Shown here: piece by piece, positions 34,392-42,475 of the stretch
Layout of the letters: the number at the start of each line of letters is the position of its first letter
Position numbering within the stretch: the first letter of the stretch is position 1
DNA from: an uncultured Coriobacteriaceae bacterium
GTDB taxonomy: Bacteria > Actinomycetota > Coriobacteriia > Coriobacteriales > Atopobiaceae
DNA length: 64,000 nt
Assembly: GCA_902791035.1 (NCBI GenBank)
Contig: CADAUA010000011.1
Span: 31,723-95,722, forward strand
Direction: 5' to 3'
Translations under genes and position numbers: made by a program
The notes under the pieces: generated by a model
What the model was told of the DNA's origin: nothing
The model's input: the letters and a program-made list of their open reading frames with translations, nothing else
Database searches by the model: none

Positions 34392-34657
34392 GATTGCCTC
34401 CCTTTCCGCCCACCGCCATCTGCCGTGGGCCCTGCAAATCCAACGATATAAAGGAGCTCCCCATCACGCTCGATAAGGTCCTCCTATACCTAATCCAAGT
34501 CGCGGACAACGACGAGAGGCTCACGGGTTGTCCCGCGATGAGATTTCGGGGCGCACCCGTCCGAGCAGCCCCTCGCGCTTGAGACTTTGGTTCCCGCACC
34601 TGCTGGAGGCATGTTTCCTCAACTCCCCGATGACCGCGAACGGGCGGCCGATGTCGC
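34392..34657. other. Degraded coding remnant region
   Basis: No intact gene is seen. On the minus strand one frame reads DIGRPFAVIGELRKHASS and another SLSSLSATWIRYRR, the latter faintly like the 35-aa small protein at 36143-36250 (SLSSLWSSYRYERG). These could be further decayed cassette pieces. Confidence 0.3.
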
Positions 34658-35142
34658 CTACCACTCATCGCTGTAGGGGCTGGCATAGGGATCCCAGCCC
34701 TCCCAGCTCGTGATGAAGCGGATGCCGCAGCGGATGGCTCCGCTCGACTGGTTGAACCACCCAAAGTCCTGGGGGCATCCCAGTCTGTGTTCGAGATGAC
34801 CTCGAACGCCTTGATTCCCACCTCGGACGGATCGTCACAACACAGCGTGCATTCCGTAATGTGCACCTGTCATCTCGATCCGTCGGGGGCGGCCGCCATC
34901 GCGTCGCTCACGACGTACTTTCTGCCGCCCGCAAACGTCCCGACAGTCATCCAAACATGTCCCTCATCAACCGTCCCGCCGCCGATGGTGGACATGAGGT
35001 CCTCAGCACGTAAGGAGAGGTCATCCTGGTTCTCCCGCGCAGCCACGGAAAGCTGGGCCTCAAGCCCGGACGCGTCCGAATCCCCGACGACACGCGAAAA
35101 CTGCTCCAAACAGTCCGCGCTGGCATCCTCATCGGCCATCAT
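34658..35142 (-). pseudogene. Truncated, frameshifted DUF5104-type lipoprotein gene
   Basis: The minus strand encodes MADEDASADCLEQFSRVVGD and SLRAEDLMSTIGGG, clearly paralogous to the intact protein at 35238-35804 (MSGEDASAARFAELSDAI; AEQAGDLISAVGGG). Three lesions are visible: the signal peptide is missing, an in-frame TGA at about 34875 replaces the Trp that follows DGSR in the paralog, and a 1-nt loss in a C run near 34770 shifts the frame before DFGWFNQSSGAIRCG. The frame then runs to a TAG at 34658. Confidence 0.75.
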
Positions 35143-35160
35143 AGAGCGGGGACCGCACCC

Positions 35161-35198
35161 CTCGTGACCCTCGTGGGAGCACCCACGAGGGTCACGAG
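35161..35198. repeat. Perfect 17-bp stem hairpin
   Basis: CTCGTGACCCTCGTGGG (35161-35177), loop AGCA, and its exact reverse complement (35182-35198) lie 40 nt after the DUF5104 gene and at the point where the truncated copy loses its N-terminus. It may serve as a terminator or mark a recombination point. No T tract is present. Confidence 0.7.
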
Positions 35199-35237
35199 CA
35201 CGTCGAAACGGCACCCAACAGAGCGGTGGCGGCCGTC

Positions 35238-35804
35238 TTAGCTCGCATGCGGATGCTCACTGCGCCACTCCTCCCAGGTCCTCACGACCACGATTCCGGG
35301 ATCGCTTCCCACCCCGCTGCTCGTATAGCTCTCCGGCTCGTCGGGCTGTTCAGCCGGGTACAAATCCATCGCCCAGAGGCCCACCTTCTTGGGCTCGTCC
35401 TCGTTGTATGTGCAGTCCACGACGTTGAGCAGCCATCGACTGCCGTCCTGGGCTGTAATCGTGGCGCGGCTCACCACGTAGATGCTCCCGCTCGGGACGC
35501 TGCCTTGGGTGTTCACGCCTTGATCGGGTGTTAGCGACCCACCGCCAACTGCAGATATCAAATCGCCAGCCTGCTCGGCAAGGTCCCCATCCTGTGACCG
35601 CGCTTCCTCGGAGAACGCCGATGTGAGGGCTTCGGCATCGGAACCGGAGATGGCGTCGGACAGCTCTGCAAAACGCGCAGCACTTGCATCTTCTCCGGAC
35701 ATCGTCGCCCTTGAGTCCTCGTCTGTTCCAAACTGGCACCCAGTTAGAAGCAAGGCGGAAACGAGAAACGCCCCCATCAAGTACGCGACCTGCTTACCAT
35801 GCAT
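35238..35804 (-). CDS. DUF5104-like lipoprotein
   Basis: This 188-aa protein has a lipoprotein signal peptide (MHGKQVAYLMGAFLVSALLL, lipobox LTGC, Cys near residue 22). A small alpha/beta domain resembling DUF5104 follows, with two antiparallel helices (residues about 35-85) and a beta sheet (SIYVVSRATITAQDGSRWLL). Function is unknown; it would sit on the outer face of the membrane. The ATG at 35804 overlaps the end of the upstream gene by 11 bp and has AAGGTGG eight nt before it. It is the last intact gene of the cassette, and a decayed paralog lies directly downstream. Confidence 0.7.
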   Translation of the reverse strand: MHGKQVAYLMGAFLVSALLLTGCQFGTDEDSRATMSGEDASAARFAELSDAISGSDAEALTSAFSEEARSQDGDLAEQAGDLISAVGGGSLTPDQGVNTQGSVPSGSIYVVSRATITAQDGSRWLLNVVDCTYNEDEPKKVGLWAMDLYPAEQPDEPESYTSSGVGSDPGIVVVRTWEEWRSEHPHAS

Positions 35805-36129
35805 AATATGCCACCTTATGCTCCTCGTCGAAGCACCACCCAGGGGTGGTCTTCCATCTGGAATAGAAGCCATTCCAAAGACTTGGACTAGCCGAGAAAT
35901 CCACAATGCCAGATGCAATCAGGTCTTCTTGATGGGCGTCTTGAATACTTGGGTTAAAGCCGTTCGTCCACCAGTTAGTCTTTCTGGGGTCATAGATGAA
36001 GTAGGCCTCGCCATCTGAGTTGTACAGAAGGACGCCTGCCCTCCTCATGAAGCGCCCGTTCTGCGCCACGAAGAGCTCCTTGAAGCCGTCGTAGTCCATC
36101 TGGACCTGGTAGTCGTATTGCTGGTCCAC
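35794..36129 (-). CDS. Hypothetical protein of the EspG-like/DUF5104 cassette
   Basis: This 111-aa protein has no recognised family. It is rich in aromatic residues (Trp and Tyr), with VQMDYDGFKELFVAQNGRFM near the N-terminus and KTNWWTNGFNPSIQDA in the middle, and has no signal peptide or membrane helix. The GTG start at 36129 is chosen for AAGGAGAAGG just upstream. It overlaps the DUF5104 lipoprotein gene by 11 bp and follows the 35-aa ORF by 13 nt, so it is part of a tight operon. An immunity or chaperone-like role is conceivable but unsupported. Confidence 0.6.
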   Translation of the reverse strand: MDQQYDYQVQMDYDGFKELFVAQNGRFMRRAGVLLYNSDGEAYFIYDPRKTNWWTNGFNPSIQDAHQEDLIASGIVDFSASPSLWNGFYSRWKTTPGWCFDEEHKVAYYAW

Positions 36130-36142
36130 GTCCTTCTCCTTC

Positions 36143-36250
36143 CTAGTCTGCGGCGTGCCAGAAGGGACAGTACTGGTCACCGGACGTGTTCCAATAGCTC
36201 TCCCGACCGCGCTCATAGCGGTAGCTGCTCCATAGCGAACTCAGTGACAT
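36143..36250 (-). CDS. 35-residue small ORF in the cassette operon
   Basis: An ATG at 36250 is preceded by a near-ideal AGGAGG and opens a 35-codon frame (MSLSSLWSSYRYERGRESYW, then ending YCPFWHAAD) that stops at 36143. It lies in the 146-nt gap between the EspG-like gene and the 111-aa gene, with short spacings on both sides. It has no membrane helix; Trp, Tyr, Ser and Arg are over-represented. The strong ribosome binding site is the main support. Confidence 0.5.
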   Translation of the reverse strand: MSLSSLWSSYRYERGRESYWNTSGDQYCPFWHAAD

Positions 36251-36275
36251 GCAGTCCTCCTAGATCTTGTAGCCG

Positions 36276-37244
36276 CTAGTCAAAGAGCGTGGGCCTGGGC
36301 TCGAAGTCCACCACGTCCTGCACTGGATAGTCGCTCACGCGCGTGCACACGTCGTACAAGCTGCCACAGGCGGAGGTGTCGATGGCGTAGAACAGGCTGG
36401 TCTTCTTGTAGTCGATGAGATGGCAGGCCCAGTCGTCCGGATAGCCCGGCCTGGGGGAATAGCATCCGCTCAGGACGCACCCCATCCCTGGGAACATCCA
36501 CATGTGCATGAGGCGGTAGGACTGCCCCCTGGGCTCCAGCGGGTTGCGGAAGCCCTGGCTCGTGTCGAAGGTGCAGCCTCGGTTGTCCACCAGGAACATC
36601 CGGTAGTTTCGCGTCATCTGGCCGGAGAGCTGCACGAGGAGCTCCTCGGGGACACCGTGCCGCTCGGCGTAGGCATGGATGGCCGCGGTGTCATGCTCGC
36701 CCAGGATGATCGGCAGGCTCTTTGGCTCGTCGTCACATGGGGCGATGGCGGCGTGCAGGTCCACGCTCGCACGTGAGAAGGGGTGGTCCTTCTCGGGGAA
36801 CACCGCGCGGAAGCGGGCCTCCCAGAGGGACCTGTCCTCGGGGAAGGGCCTGAGGAAGAAGCCCCCGTTGTGGCCCGGGGCCTTGACCACGCCGCAGGCC
36901 CACTCGCCGTCGTACACCACGCCGGCGCTGGCCTCCCCGTACTTCCCGTTCATGAGGACCACACCCTCAGAGGAGAGGCAGCGCACGGCGCGGCCCAGCT
37001 CCTCGTTGGGGTTGCCCTCCGCATCCACCCAGCCCGAGGCTTGGTAGCGGTTGACCAGGTCGCGCCTCCAGGGGCCCTTGTGGGCCTGCCTCCTCATGAT
37101 CGCGTTGCCGTCGAGGTTCTTGGTATTGCAGGCCACGAGGCCGGCGTCGAAGCCTCCCATAAGGGTGAAGAGGTCCTCCGCCGAGAAGCGCACCTGCTCC
37201 AGGGGGAGCTCCGCCAGGTCTACCTTCTTCTTGCCGAAAAACAT
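36276..37244 (-). CDS. EspG-like hypothetical protein, intact copy
   Basis: This 322-aa soluble protein starts MFFGKKKVDLAELPLEQV. The first half has the order seen in ESX-associated EspG chaperones: an opening strand-helix unit, then RRDLVNRYQASGWVDAEGNP (arginine-rich helix, GWVD turn), then a helix with LGRAVRCLSSEGV. This is a layout resemblance only. Two paralogs are nearby, one frameshifted (37385-38364) and one deleted (34223-34391), so this is the only intact member. It heads a minus-strand run with the 35-aa, 111-aa and DUF5104 genes. GAGGGGAAC precedes the ATG. No WXG100 or ESX secretion gene is in the window. Confidence 0.6.
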   Translation of the reverse strand: MFFGKKKVDLAELPLEQVRFSAEDLFTLMGGFDAGLVACNTKNLDGNAIMRRQAHKGPWRRDLVNRYQASGWVDAEGNPNEELGRAVRCLSSEGVVLMNGKYGEASAGVVYDGEWACGVVKAPGHNGGFFLRPFPEDRSLWEARFRAVFPEKDHPFSRASVDLHAAIAPCDDEPKSLPIILGEHDTAAIHAYAERHGVPEELLVQLSGQMTRNYRMFLVDNRGCTFDTSQGFRNPLEPRGQSYRLMHMWMFPGMGCVLSGCYSPRPGYPDDWACHLIDYKKTSLFYAIDTSACGSLYDVCTRVSDYPVQDVVDFEPRPTLFD

Positions 37245-37297
37245 GTTCCCCTCATTCTCAATTGGTTACCGCACACGACTGAAATATCGGTTCCGCA

Positions 37298-37351
37298 TTA
37301 TCCGGCAGTGCCCAAGGCGTACGCATCCTTCCCCTTGCCTTGGAATCTAAT
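37298..37351 (-). pseudogene. C-terminal remnant of the cassette small gene
   Basis: Just upstream of the intact EspG-like gene the minus strand reads IRFQGKGKDAYALGTAG and stop. This matches the end of the gene at 38418-38718 (IFRGGKSKDGYALGAAG). Only about 17 codons remain, showing that the small gene plus EspG-like gene was duplicated as a unit and one small gene was then lost. Confidence 0.65.
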
Positions 37352-37384
37352 GGATGGCACTTCGCGAGCAGCGCGCTCGCACGT

Positions 37385-38364
37385 CTACTCTCGGGACGCC
37401 TGGTCCAGGAGGCTGGGACCGCCCTCCAAGTCCACGATGTCCCGCTCGGGGTACACGTCGAAGGGGCGCATACACAGCTCCCAGAGGCTGCCCCTGCTCG
37501 AGAAGTCCAGGCCGTAGAAGAGCATCAGCCTCTTGTACCCGTCCTCCTCGACGTGCGAGGCCCAGTCCTCCGGCACGCCCGGGTGCCAGGCGTCGCAGCC
37601 GTTGAGGGTGCAACCCGCCCTAGGCACCACCCACATGCGCTTGATGGCGCCCCGGCCAGGGGGTTGCTCATCCCCTGGCCGGTGCCGAAGGTGGAGCCGC
37701 GGGTGTCGTCCACGTAGAGGCGGTAGAGGCCCCCCAGGCCGTTGACGAGGTCCATCAGGGCACCCTCGGGCACGCCGTGCCGTCCCGCGTAGGCCCGCAG
37801 ACCGTCGATGTCCCTGTCCCCCAGCAGCTCCGGCAGCTCCTTCGCCTCGTCCTCGCGGGGAGCGACGGCCGCGTGCAGGTCCCAGTTGGCCTTGGCCAGT
37901 GGGTACTGGTCCGGCGGGAAGATCTCCTGGAACCTCGCCTCCCAGAGGGACTTGTCGGCCGGGAAGGGCTTGAGGAAGTAGCCGCCGCGGAACCCCTGGG
38001 CCTTGACCACGCCGCAGGCCGCCTCGCCGTCTGTGACGACCTCCGCCGTGCCCTCCTCGTACTTGTCGTTCATGACCACCACGCCGGGGGAGGAGATGAG
38101 CCGCACCATCCGCCCCAGCTCCTCGTTGGGGTTGCCCTCCGCGTCCACCCAGCCGGAGGCCTGGTAGCGGTTGACGAGGTCGCGCCTCCAGGGGCCCTTG
38201 TGGGCCTGCCTCCTCATGACCGCGTCGCCGTCCAGGTTGTGGGTGTTGCAGGCGACCATCCCCAGGTCGAAGCCGCCCATGAGGGTGAAGAGGTCCTGCG
38301 CCGAGAAGCGCACTTGCTCCAGGGGGAGCTCCGCCAGGTCTACCTTCTTCCTGCCGAACAACAC
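37385..38364 (-). pseudogene. EspG-like paralog with a single-base frameshift
   Basis: A GTG start at 38364 (GAGGCAAAC upstream) encodes a protein closely matching the intact copy through about 230 residues, up to GTGQGMSNPLA. A missing base in a C run near 37660 then shifts the frame. The correct continuation (RGAIKRMWVVPRAGCTLNGC...) is found in the next frame and ends at 37385. The full product would be about 326 aa. This is either a pseudogene, a phase-variable tract or a sequencing error. Confidence 0.8.
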
Positions 38365-38417
38365 GTTTGCCTCGCTTCCGCCCGTCTAGGTCAGATAATC
38401 AAATATCAATTCAATTA

Positions 38418-38718
38418 TTATCCCGCGGCGCCCAATGCATAGCCGTCCTTGCTCTTCCCACCTCTGAAGATGGTGCCCATGGCAGCACCGACGACCTTGC
38501 CGGCTCCTTGGAGACGCGTCATGCCCTTTTTCGGCACCGCTCAGCTCACCGCTCAGTTTCCCGGCAATCTTATCGGCCTCGCCACCCGCCTTGCTTGCGC
38601 CTCCCTTCATGAGCTTTGAGAAGCCCTCGCCAACCTCCGAGGCACCCTCCGCGTTCACGGCCTTGCCCAGCAGGCTCTCCGGTATGTTGCCCATAGCCGC
38701 TGCGGTCTTGTCCACCAT
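38418..38718 (-). pseudogene. Frameshifted small Gly/Ala/Ser-rich gene of the cassette
   Basis: An ATG at 38718 opens MVDKTAAAMGNIPESLLGKA, a helical Gly/Ala/Lys-rich region, and SGELSGAEKG. A run of five A at about 38537-38541 disturbs the frame. The homologous tail (MTRLQGAGKVVGAAMGTIFR, then ...SKDGYALGAAG) continues in the next frame to a TAA at 38418. About 99 residues would result. The size, helical character and place before the EspG-like gene make a secreted ESX/WXG-type or effector-like small protein conceivable, without direct proof. Confidence 0.6.
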
Positions 38719-38980
38719 TGCCTGGATAGTTAGCTTTAGTTAATTTTAGACTAGACGGGCTCTGGCACCATGGCAAACCCCCTGGGAGACCGGCGTCGTG
38801 TAACACTTTCCATCGCCTCTGTTAGACAGGCGCAAGGAGCCGCTCATGCGGACGTTAGGCGTCTGACATGAGTCGGGCAGGTTACGTGCTACGCAGACTG
38901 CCCCCCTGGCGGCATAACCTAGAGGTGAGAAAAGCGGAGGTCACCGCTCTTGCATTGCACATTTGATATTAGGAGGAGCC
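38719..38980. other. Divergent intergenic region
   Basis: An AT-rich stretch at about 38720-38760 probably holds the promoter of the minus-strand cassette. The CTTGCATTGCACATTTGATA segment at 38949-38968 precedes the PNPOx-family gene. A short inverted repeat (AGCGG/CCGCT) lies at about 38934-38949. No gene is evident. Confidence 0.4.
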
Positions 38981-39493
38981 ATGATGACCCAGCACGTGCT
39001 ACCCGCCATGAGGCGGAGCCGCCAGCAGCTGGACGAGGGGACCTGCCGGGCGGTGCTTGCGCGCGGCACGTCGGGCGTGCTCTCCCTCAAGGACGAGGTC
39101 TACCCCTACTCCACGCCCATAAGCTACGCCACCGATGGGGACGTCATCTACTTTCATGGCGCCGTTGTCGGCCACAAGCTGGACGTGCTGGAACACGACC
39201 CGCACGCATCCTTTGTGGTGATCGACCAGGACCTCGTGGTGCCCGAGAAGTTCACCACCTACTTCCGCAGCGTGGTGTGCTACGGAACCGTACGCAAGGT
39301 GGAGGACGACGCCGAGAAGCGCCGCGGAATCGAGCTCATAGGCCACAAGTACTCGCCCGAGGTGCCCGAGGAGCTGCTACAGGAGGAGATCTCGGGCGCC
39401 TGGAACCGCATGGTCGTCCTGGCCATGGACATCGACGCCATGAGCGGCAAGGAGGCCATCGAGCTCGTGCGCGAGCGTGCCAAGAGTGTCTGA
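38981..39493 (+). CDS. Pyridoxamine 5'-phosphate oxidase-related flavoprotein (NimA-like)
   Basis: This 170-aa cytoplasmic protein is of the FMN split-barrel family, which includes nitroimidazole reductases. Visible are MRRSRQQLDEGTCRAVLARG, the barrel strands VYPYSTPISYATDGDVIYFHGA, and KYSPEVPEELLQEEI toward the end. Members bind FMN, F420 or heme; the true substrate is unknown. The ATG at 38981 follows AGGAGG. The stop codon and last codons (AKSV) lie inside a palindromic repeat of the TGCCA/TGGCA type. Confidence 0.8.
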   Translation: MMTQHVLPAMRRSRQQLDEGTCRAVLARGTSGVLSLKDEVYPYSTPISYATDGDVIYFHGAVVGHKLDVLEHDPHASFVVIDQDLVVPEKFTTYFRSVVCYGTVRKVEDDAEKRRGIELIGHKYSPEVPEELLQEEISGAWNRMVVLAMDIDAMSGKEAIELVRERAKSV

Positions 39494-39504
39494 CAGTCTT
39501 GGCA
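39478..39504. repeat. TGCCA-type palindrome overlapping a stop codon
   Basis: TGCCAAGAGTGTCTGACAGT followed by CTTGGCA is an imperfect palindrome whose central TGA is the stop codon of the PNPOx-family gene. It belongs to the family at 46955-46981, 61421-61447 and 50816-50846 (family B). Confidence 0.75.
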
Positions 39505-39582
39505 CGGGACGGGAACAGGCGCCTGGGGTTCGGGGCCAGCGCCCCGACAGCCGCACGCGCCGGCCTCGCTGGCCTTCTCGCT

Positions 39583-39676
39583 GGAAATAACGGACACAAG
39601 TTGCGCCCCGGTCGGTCGAATCCTGCGGAAACGTCCGATCGGGGCGCGTTGCGTGCAAACATCTGTCCGTTATTCC
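39583..39676. repeat. Palindromic element with ATAACGGACA ends, copy 2
   Basis: Inverted ends GGAAATAACGGACACAAGTT (39583-39602) and CAAACATCTGTCCGTTATTCC minus its first base (39657-39676) enclose a GC-rich inner stem (CGCCCCG...CGGGGCG). The ends match the element at 22991-23090. Two direct copies of TGACAAGAGCTCCGACCCC follow at about 39718-39756. Confidence 0.7.
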
Positions 39677-39764
39677 GCCCAGCGGCCCGGCGGGCAGGGC
39701 GGAACACAGTAAAGCGTGACAAGAGCTCCGACCCCGCGTGACAAGAGCTCCGACCCCAAAGGGG

Positions 39765-40715
39765 CTAGGCGGCGAAGGGGGCGTCGCCCTCCTGCGGGTA
39801 GTCGGCCAGGGCGTAGCTCCTCACCGTCTGGTCGTCGTAGGTGTTGTAGTAGTAGGTGTTCGTCCTGCTGGAGAAGAGCCCGGTGTAGATGGTCTTCTCG
39901 AAGTCGCCGTTGCCCATGCGGGCGCACCCGTCCACCATGGCCACCTGCTGCAGGCTGTGGAACATGCGGCTGACGTTTGCCGCCTCGTCTTCCTGCTCGG
40001 GGTAGTTGGCGTTGACGTAGGCCGCACGCACGAAGCGCGAGGTGGAGTAGTAGTCGCCGGGAAGCCCGCGCTGCATGGAGCCCGACCCAAATGGACGCAG
40101 GGCCTTGCCCATGGCACCCTCGCCCTCGGGGTAGTCCGAGCAGACGTTCATGTAGTTGCGCAGGTTCTCCTCGTGCCAGGCGAAGCCGGGCTGGTTGGCC
40201 AGGACATTCACCTGGTCGTGGAACACATGCATGCCGTCGGCGCGGTACTCCACCACGATGGAGCGCTGCTCGTCGCCGATGATCCAGTGCAGAAGCGACG
40301 TGGGGTACTTGGTGGTCACGGGCTTGTCCACGATGGCCACGTTGTCCAGGGCCTCCTCCACCTCGTTCACGGTGGAGAAGTTCGCGCACACCCAGAGGGG
40401 GAACTCCCAGCTGGACACGTTGGTCTTGCCGGCGACGCCGTCCTTCTCGTACATGGCGTAGCCCGGGAAGTTGAGGCCGGCCACGGCCAGGCCCTGGTCG
40501 TTGCCGCAGTCAAAGTAGAGGGGCTGGCCCTCCTCTATGATGCCCATGCCGATGATGGGGTACTTGACCTCGGGCGTGGCCCCAAAGGGCGAGGCCGGGC
40601 GCACGCCGCGCGGGGTCACGACCACGCGCTCGCCATAGCCGCAGGACCAGTCCAGATTGCGGCCCAGGTACATGTAGTGGCCGCTCTTGTCGGTAAACCG
40701 AATGCTCGTGCACAT
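39765..40715 (-). CDS. Choloylglycine hydrolase family protein, probable bile salt hydrolase
   Basis: This Ntn-hydrolase removes glycine or taurine from conjugated bile acids. The 316-aa length equals known bile salt hydrolases. Cys2 is the nucleophile after Met removal (MCTSIRFTD). LGRNLDW gives the conserved Arg and Asp near residues 18-21, VAGLNFPGYAMYEKDG holds the conserved Asn near 81, NVLANQPGF the Asn near 172, and TSRFVRAAY the Arg near 225. The ATG at 40715 follows GAAAGGGG and places Cys at position 2 as required. No signal peptide is present. Penicillin V acylase activity is an alternative, but GLNFPGY favours bile salts. Confidence 0.88.
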   Translation of the reverse strand: MCTSIRFTDKSGHYMYLGRNLDWSCGYGERVVVTPRGVRPASPFGATPEVKYPIIGMGIIEEGQPLYFDCGNDQGLAVAGLNFPGYAMYEKDGVAGKTNVSSWEFPLWVCANFSTVNEVEEALDNVAIVDKPVTTKYPTSLLHWIIGDEQRSIVVEYRADGMHVFHDQVNVLANQPGFAWHEENLRNYMNVCSDYPEGEGAMGKALRPFGSGSMQRGLPGDYYSTSRFVRAAYVNANYPEQEDEAANVSRMFHSLQQVAMVDGCARMGNGDFEKTIYTGLFSSRTNTYYYNTYDDQTVRSYALADYPQEGDAPFAA

Positions 40716-40844
40716 ATGGAACCCCTTTCGACCACGGGCCGTGCGCCGGGCAAGAAGGGCCGCGGCGTGGCGGCGCCATATGATGGGGACGCCCGCGCGG
40801 GGCGGGCGTCGGTTGACCAAACCTGAGTCTACGCCCGCTTGGGC

Positions 40845-41423
40845 CTAGTGCCTGAAGGTGATCTCGCCCGTCTCGGGGTCCATGGACTCCACGATGGCCA
40901 GCGAGTCGACCGTGTAGCCGTCCGCGCGCAGGTCGCGGCCGCCGGGCTGGAAGCCCTTCTCCACGGCGATGCCGATGCCCTCCACGGTGGCCCCAGCCTC
41001 GGCGCAGATCTTGAGCAGGCCGCGCATGGCCGCGCCGTTGGCCAGGAAGTCGTCGATGATCAGCACGTGGTCGTCGGGTCCCAGGTAGCGCTTGGACACG
41101 ATCACGTCGTAGGTGCGCCCGTGGGTGAAGGACTTGATGGGCGTGGTGTAGACGGAGCCGTCGAGGTTGATGGACTGGCTCTTCTTGGCGAAGACCGCCG
41201 GCACGCCGAACTCGGCTGCCACCGCCGCGGCGATGCCGATGCCCGAGGCCTCGATCGTGAGGACCTTGTTTATGTGGGCGTCGGCGAAGTCCTCGTGCCA
41301 CTGCTTTGCCATGTCCTGGAAGAGCGCCACGTCCATCTGGTGGTTGAGGAAGGAGTCCACCTTGAGCACTCCCCCGCTCTTTACGGTCCCGTCCTTGATG
41401 ATGCGGTCCTCGAGCTCCTTCAA
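40845..41423 (-). CDS. xpt: Xanthine phosphoribosyltransferase
   Basis: This salvage enzyme converts xanthine and PRPP to XMP. The 192-aa length fits. The PRPP-binding motif is [20 protein letters not shown] near residue 125, preceded by the substrate region [17 protein letters not shown] and [16 protein letters not shown]. The start is TTG at 41423 with GAGAGGAG upstream; no ATG fits the family length. It connects with the purine-degradation block to the right as a competing use of xanthine. No purine riboswitch is recognisable in the leader. Confidence 0.9.
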   Translation of the reverse strand: MKELEDRIIKDGTVKSGGVLKVDSFLNHQMDVALFQDMAKQWHEDFADAHINKVLTIEASGIGIAAAVAAEFGVPAVFAKKSQSINLDGSVYTTPIKSFTHGRTYDVIVSKRYLGPDDHVLIIDDFLANGAAMRGLLKICAEAGATVEGIGIAVEKGFQPGGRDLRADGYTVDSLAIVESMDPETGEITFRH

Positions 41424-41602
41424 CCTTGGCTCCTCTCGTCGCGTTCTGGTGCTTTCAGGATAGCGCACACCGGGGTGTCCGTCCGCATGGGCTTTGTGCG
41501 CGGTCACGACAGTTTGCCGAGAAATGTGCGCCATAACGATGGTATGTTTTGCTACGCATTCTAGACTAATGGGAGTCAGGGACAACCGACAGGGGAGGCT
41601 CC

Positions 41603-42460
41603 GTGTCCGAATTCGTCATCGTGGCAGAGACTGGGTCCGACATCTCGCACGAGGTGGCCAAGCGCTATGGGATCGAGCTCGTGCCCATGCATGTGAACTT
41701 TGCGGAAGGCACGCGCGACGACGGCAGCTTCGAGCCCGAGGAGCTCTACGAGAGCTACAAGCGCACGAAGAAGCTCCCCCACACCGCGGGCTGCTCGCCC
41801 CAGGACTTCCAGGTGGTCTTCGACCGCATCCACGCCGAGAAGCCCGAGGCGCAGATCGTCTACCTGGCCTACTCGGCCGCGACCACGGTGAGCTTCGAGT
41901 CGGCCCACATCGCGGGCGAGGGACGCGACTACCTGACCTGCATAGACACCAAGTCCGTCTCGTCCGGCCAGGGCATGGTGGTGCGCGAGACCTGCGAGTG
42001 GATAGCCGCCCACCCCGACGCCACGATCGACGACGTAAAGACGCACGTGAACGGCCTCATCCGCCGCATCCGCATGGCCTTCATCCCCGGCGACCTGGAC
42101 TATCTGCGCGCCGGCGGCCGCCTGAGCAACACCGCCTACCTGGGCGCCACCCTCCTGCGGATAAAGCCCGTGGTGGAGATCGAGGACGGCAAGCTCGTGG
42201 CCACCGAGAAGGACCGCGGCGGGCTCGAGAAGTGCATCGCACGCCTGACCGAGCGGTTCGTGACGCGCGAGCCCATGGACCTTTCGCGAATCTTCATCAT
42301 CTACACCATCGGCAGCGCGCCCAACCCCGTGCGCAAGGCGCTGGTGGATGGGATCCTGCACCGGCACGGCGTCCAGGAGATCGAGTGGATCAAGAGCGGC
42401 TGCGTGATCGCGAGCCACTCGGGGCCAAACTCCTTTGGCATCGTGGGCCTCGCTAAGTAG
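41603..42460 (+). CDS. DegV family fatty-acid-binding protein
   Basis: This 285-aa cytoplasmic protein has the two-domain DegV fold. The N-terminus [20 protein letters not shown] matches the TDSTSDL-type opening, [12 protein letters not shown] holds the conserved Ser/Thr, and [19 protein letters not shown] is the DegV signature. Such proteins (FakB) deliver fatty acids to a DhaK-like kinase for phosphorylation; no fakA is nearby. The start is GTG at 41603 after AGGGGAGG. Confidence 0.88.
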   Translation: MSEFVIVAETGSDISHEVAKRYGIELVPMHVNFAEGTRDDGSFEPEELYESYKRTKKLPHTAGCSPQDFQVVFDRIHAEKPEAQIVYLAYSAATTVSFESAHIAGEGRDYLTCIDTKSVSSGQGMVVRETCEWIAAHPDATIDDVKTHVNGLIRRIRMAFIPGDLDYLRAGGRLSNTAYLGATLLRIKPVVEIEDGKLVATEKDRGGLEKCIARLTERFVTREPMDLSRIFIIYTIGSAPNPVRKALVDGILHRHGVQEIEWIKSGCVIASHSGPNSFGIVGLAK

Positions 42461-42475
42461 GGTCGGGTCGCGCGT

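Noticed and set aside
34870..34880. In-frame TGA read as selenocysteine in the DUF5104 copy, given selD nearby
   Set aside because: The intact paralog has Trp at this place (TGG to TGA is one change), a downstream frameshift also exists, and no SECIS-like hairpin is evident. Decay is simpler.
41424..41602. Purine riboswitch in front of xpt
   Set aside because: The leader is short and lacks the conserved three-way junction core sequences.
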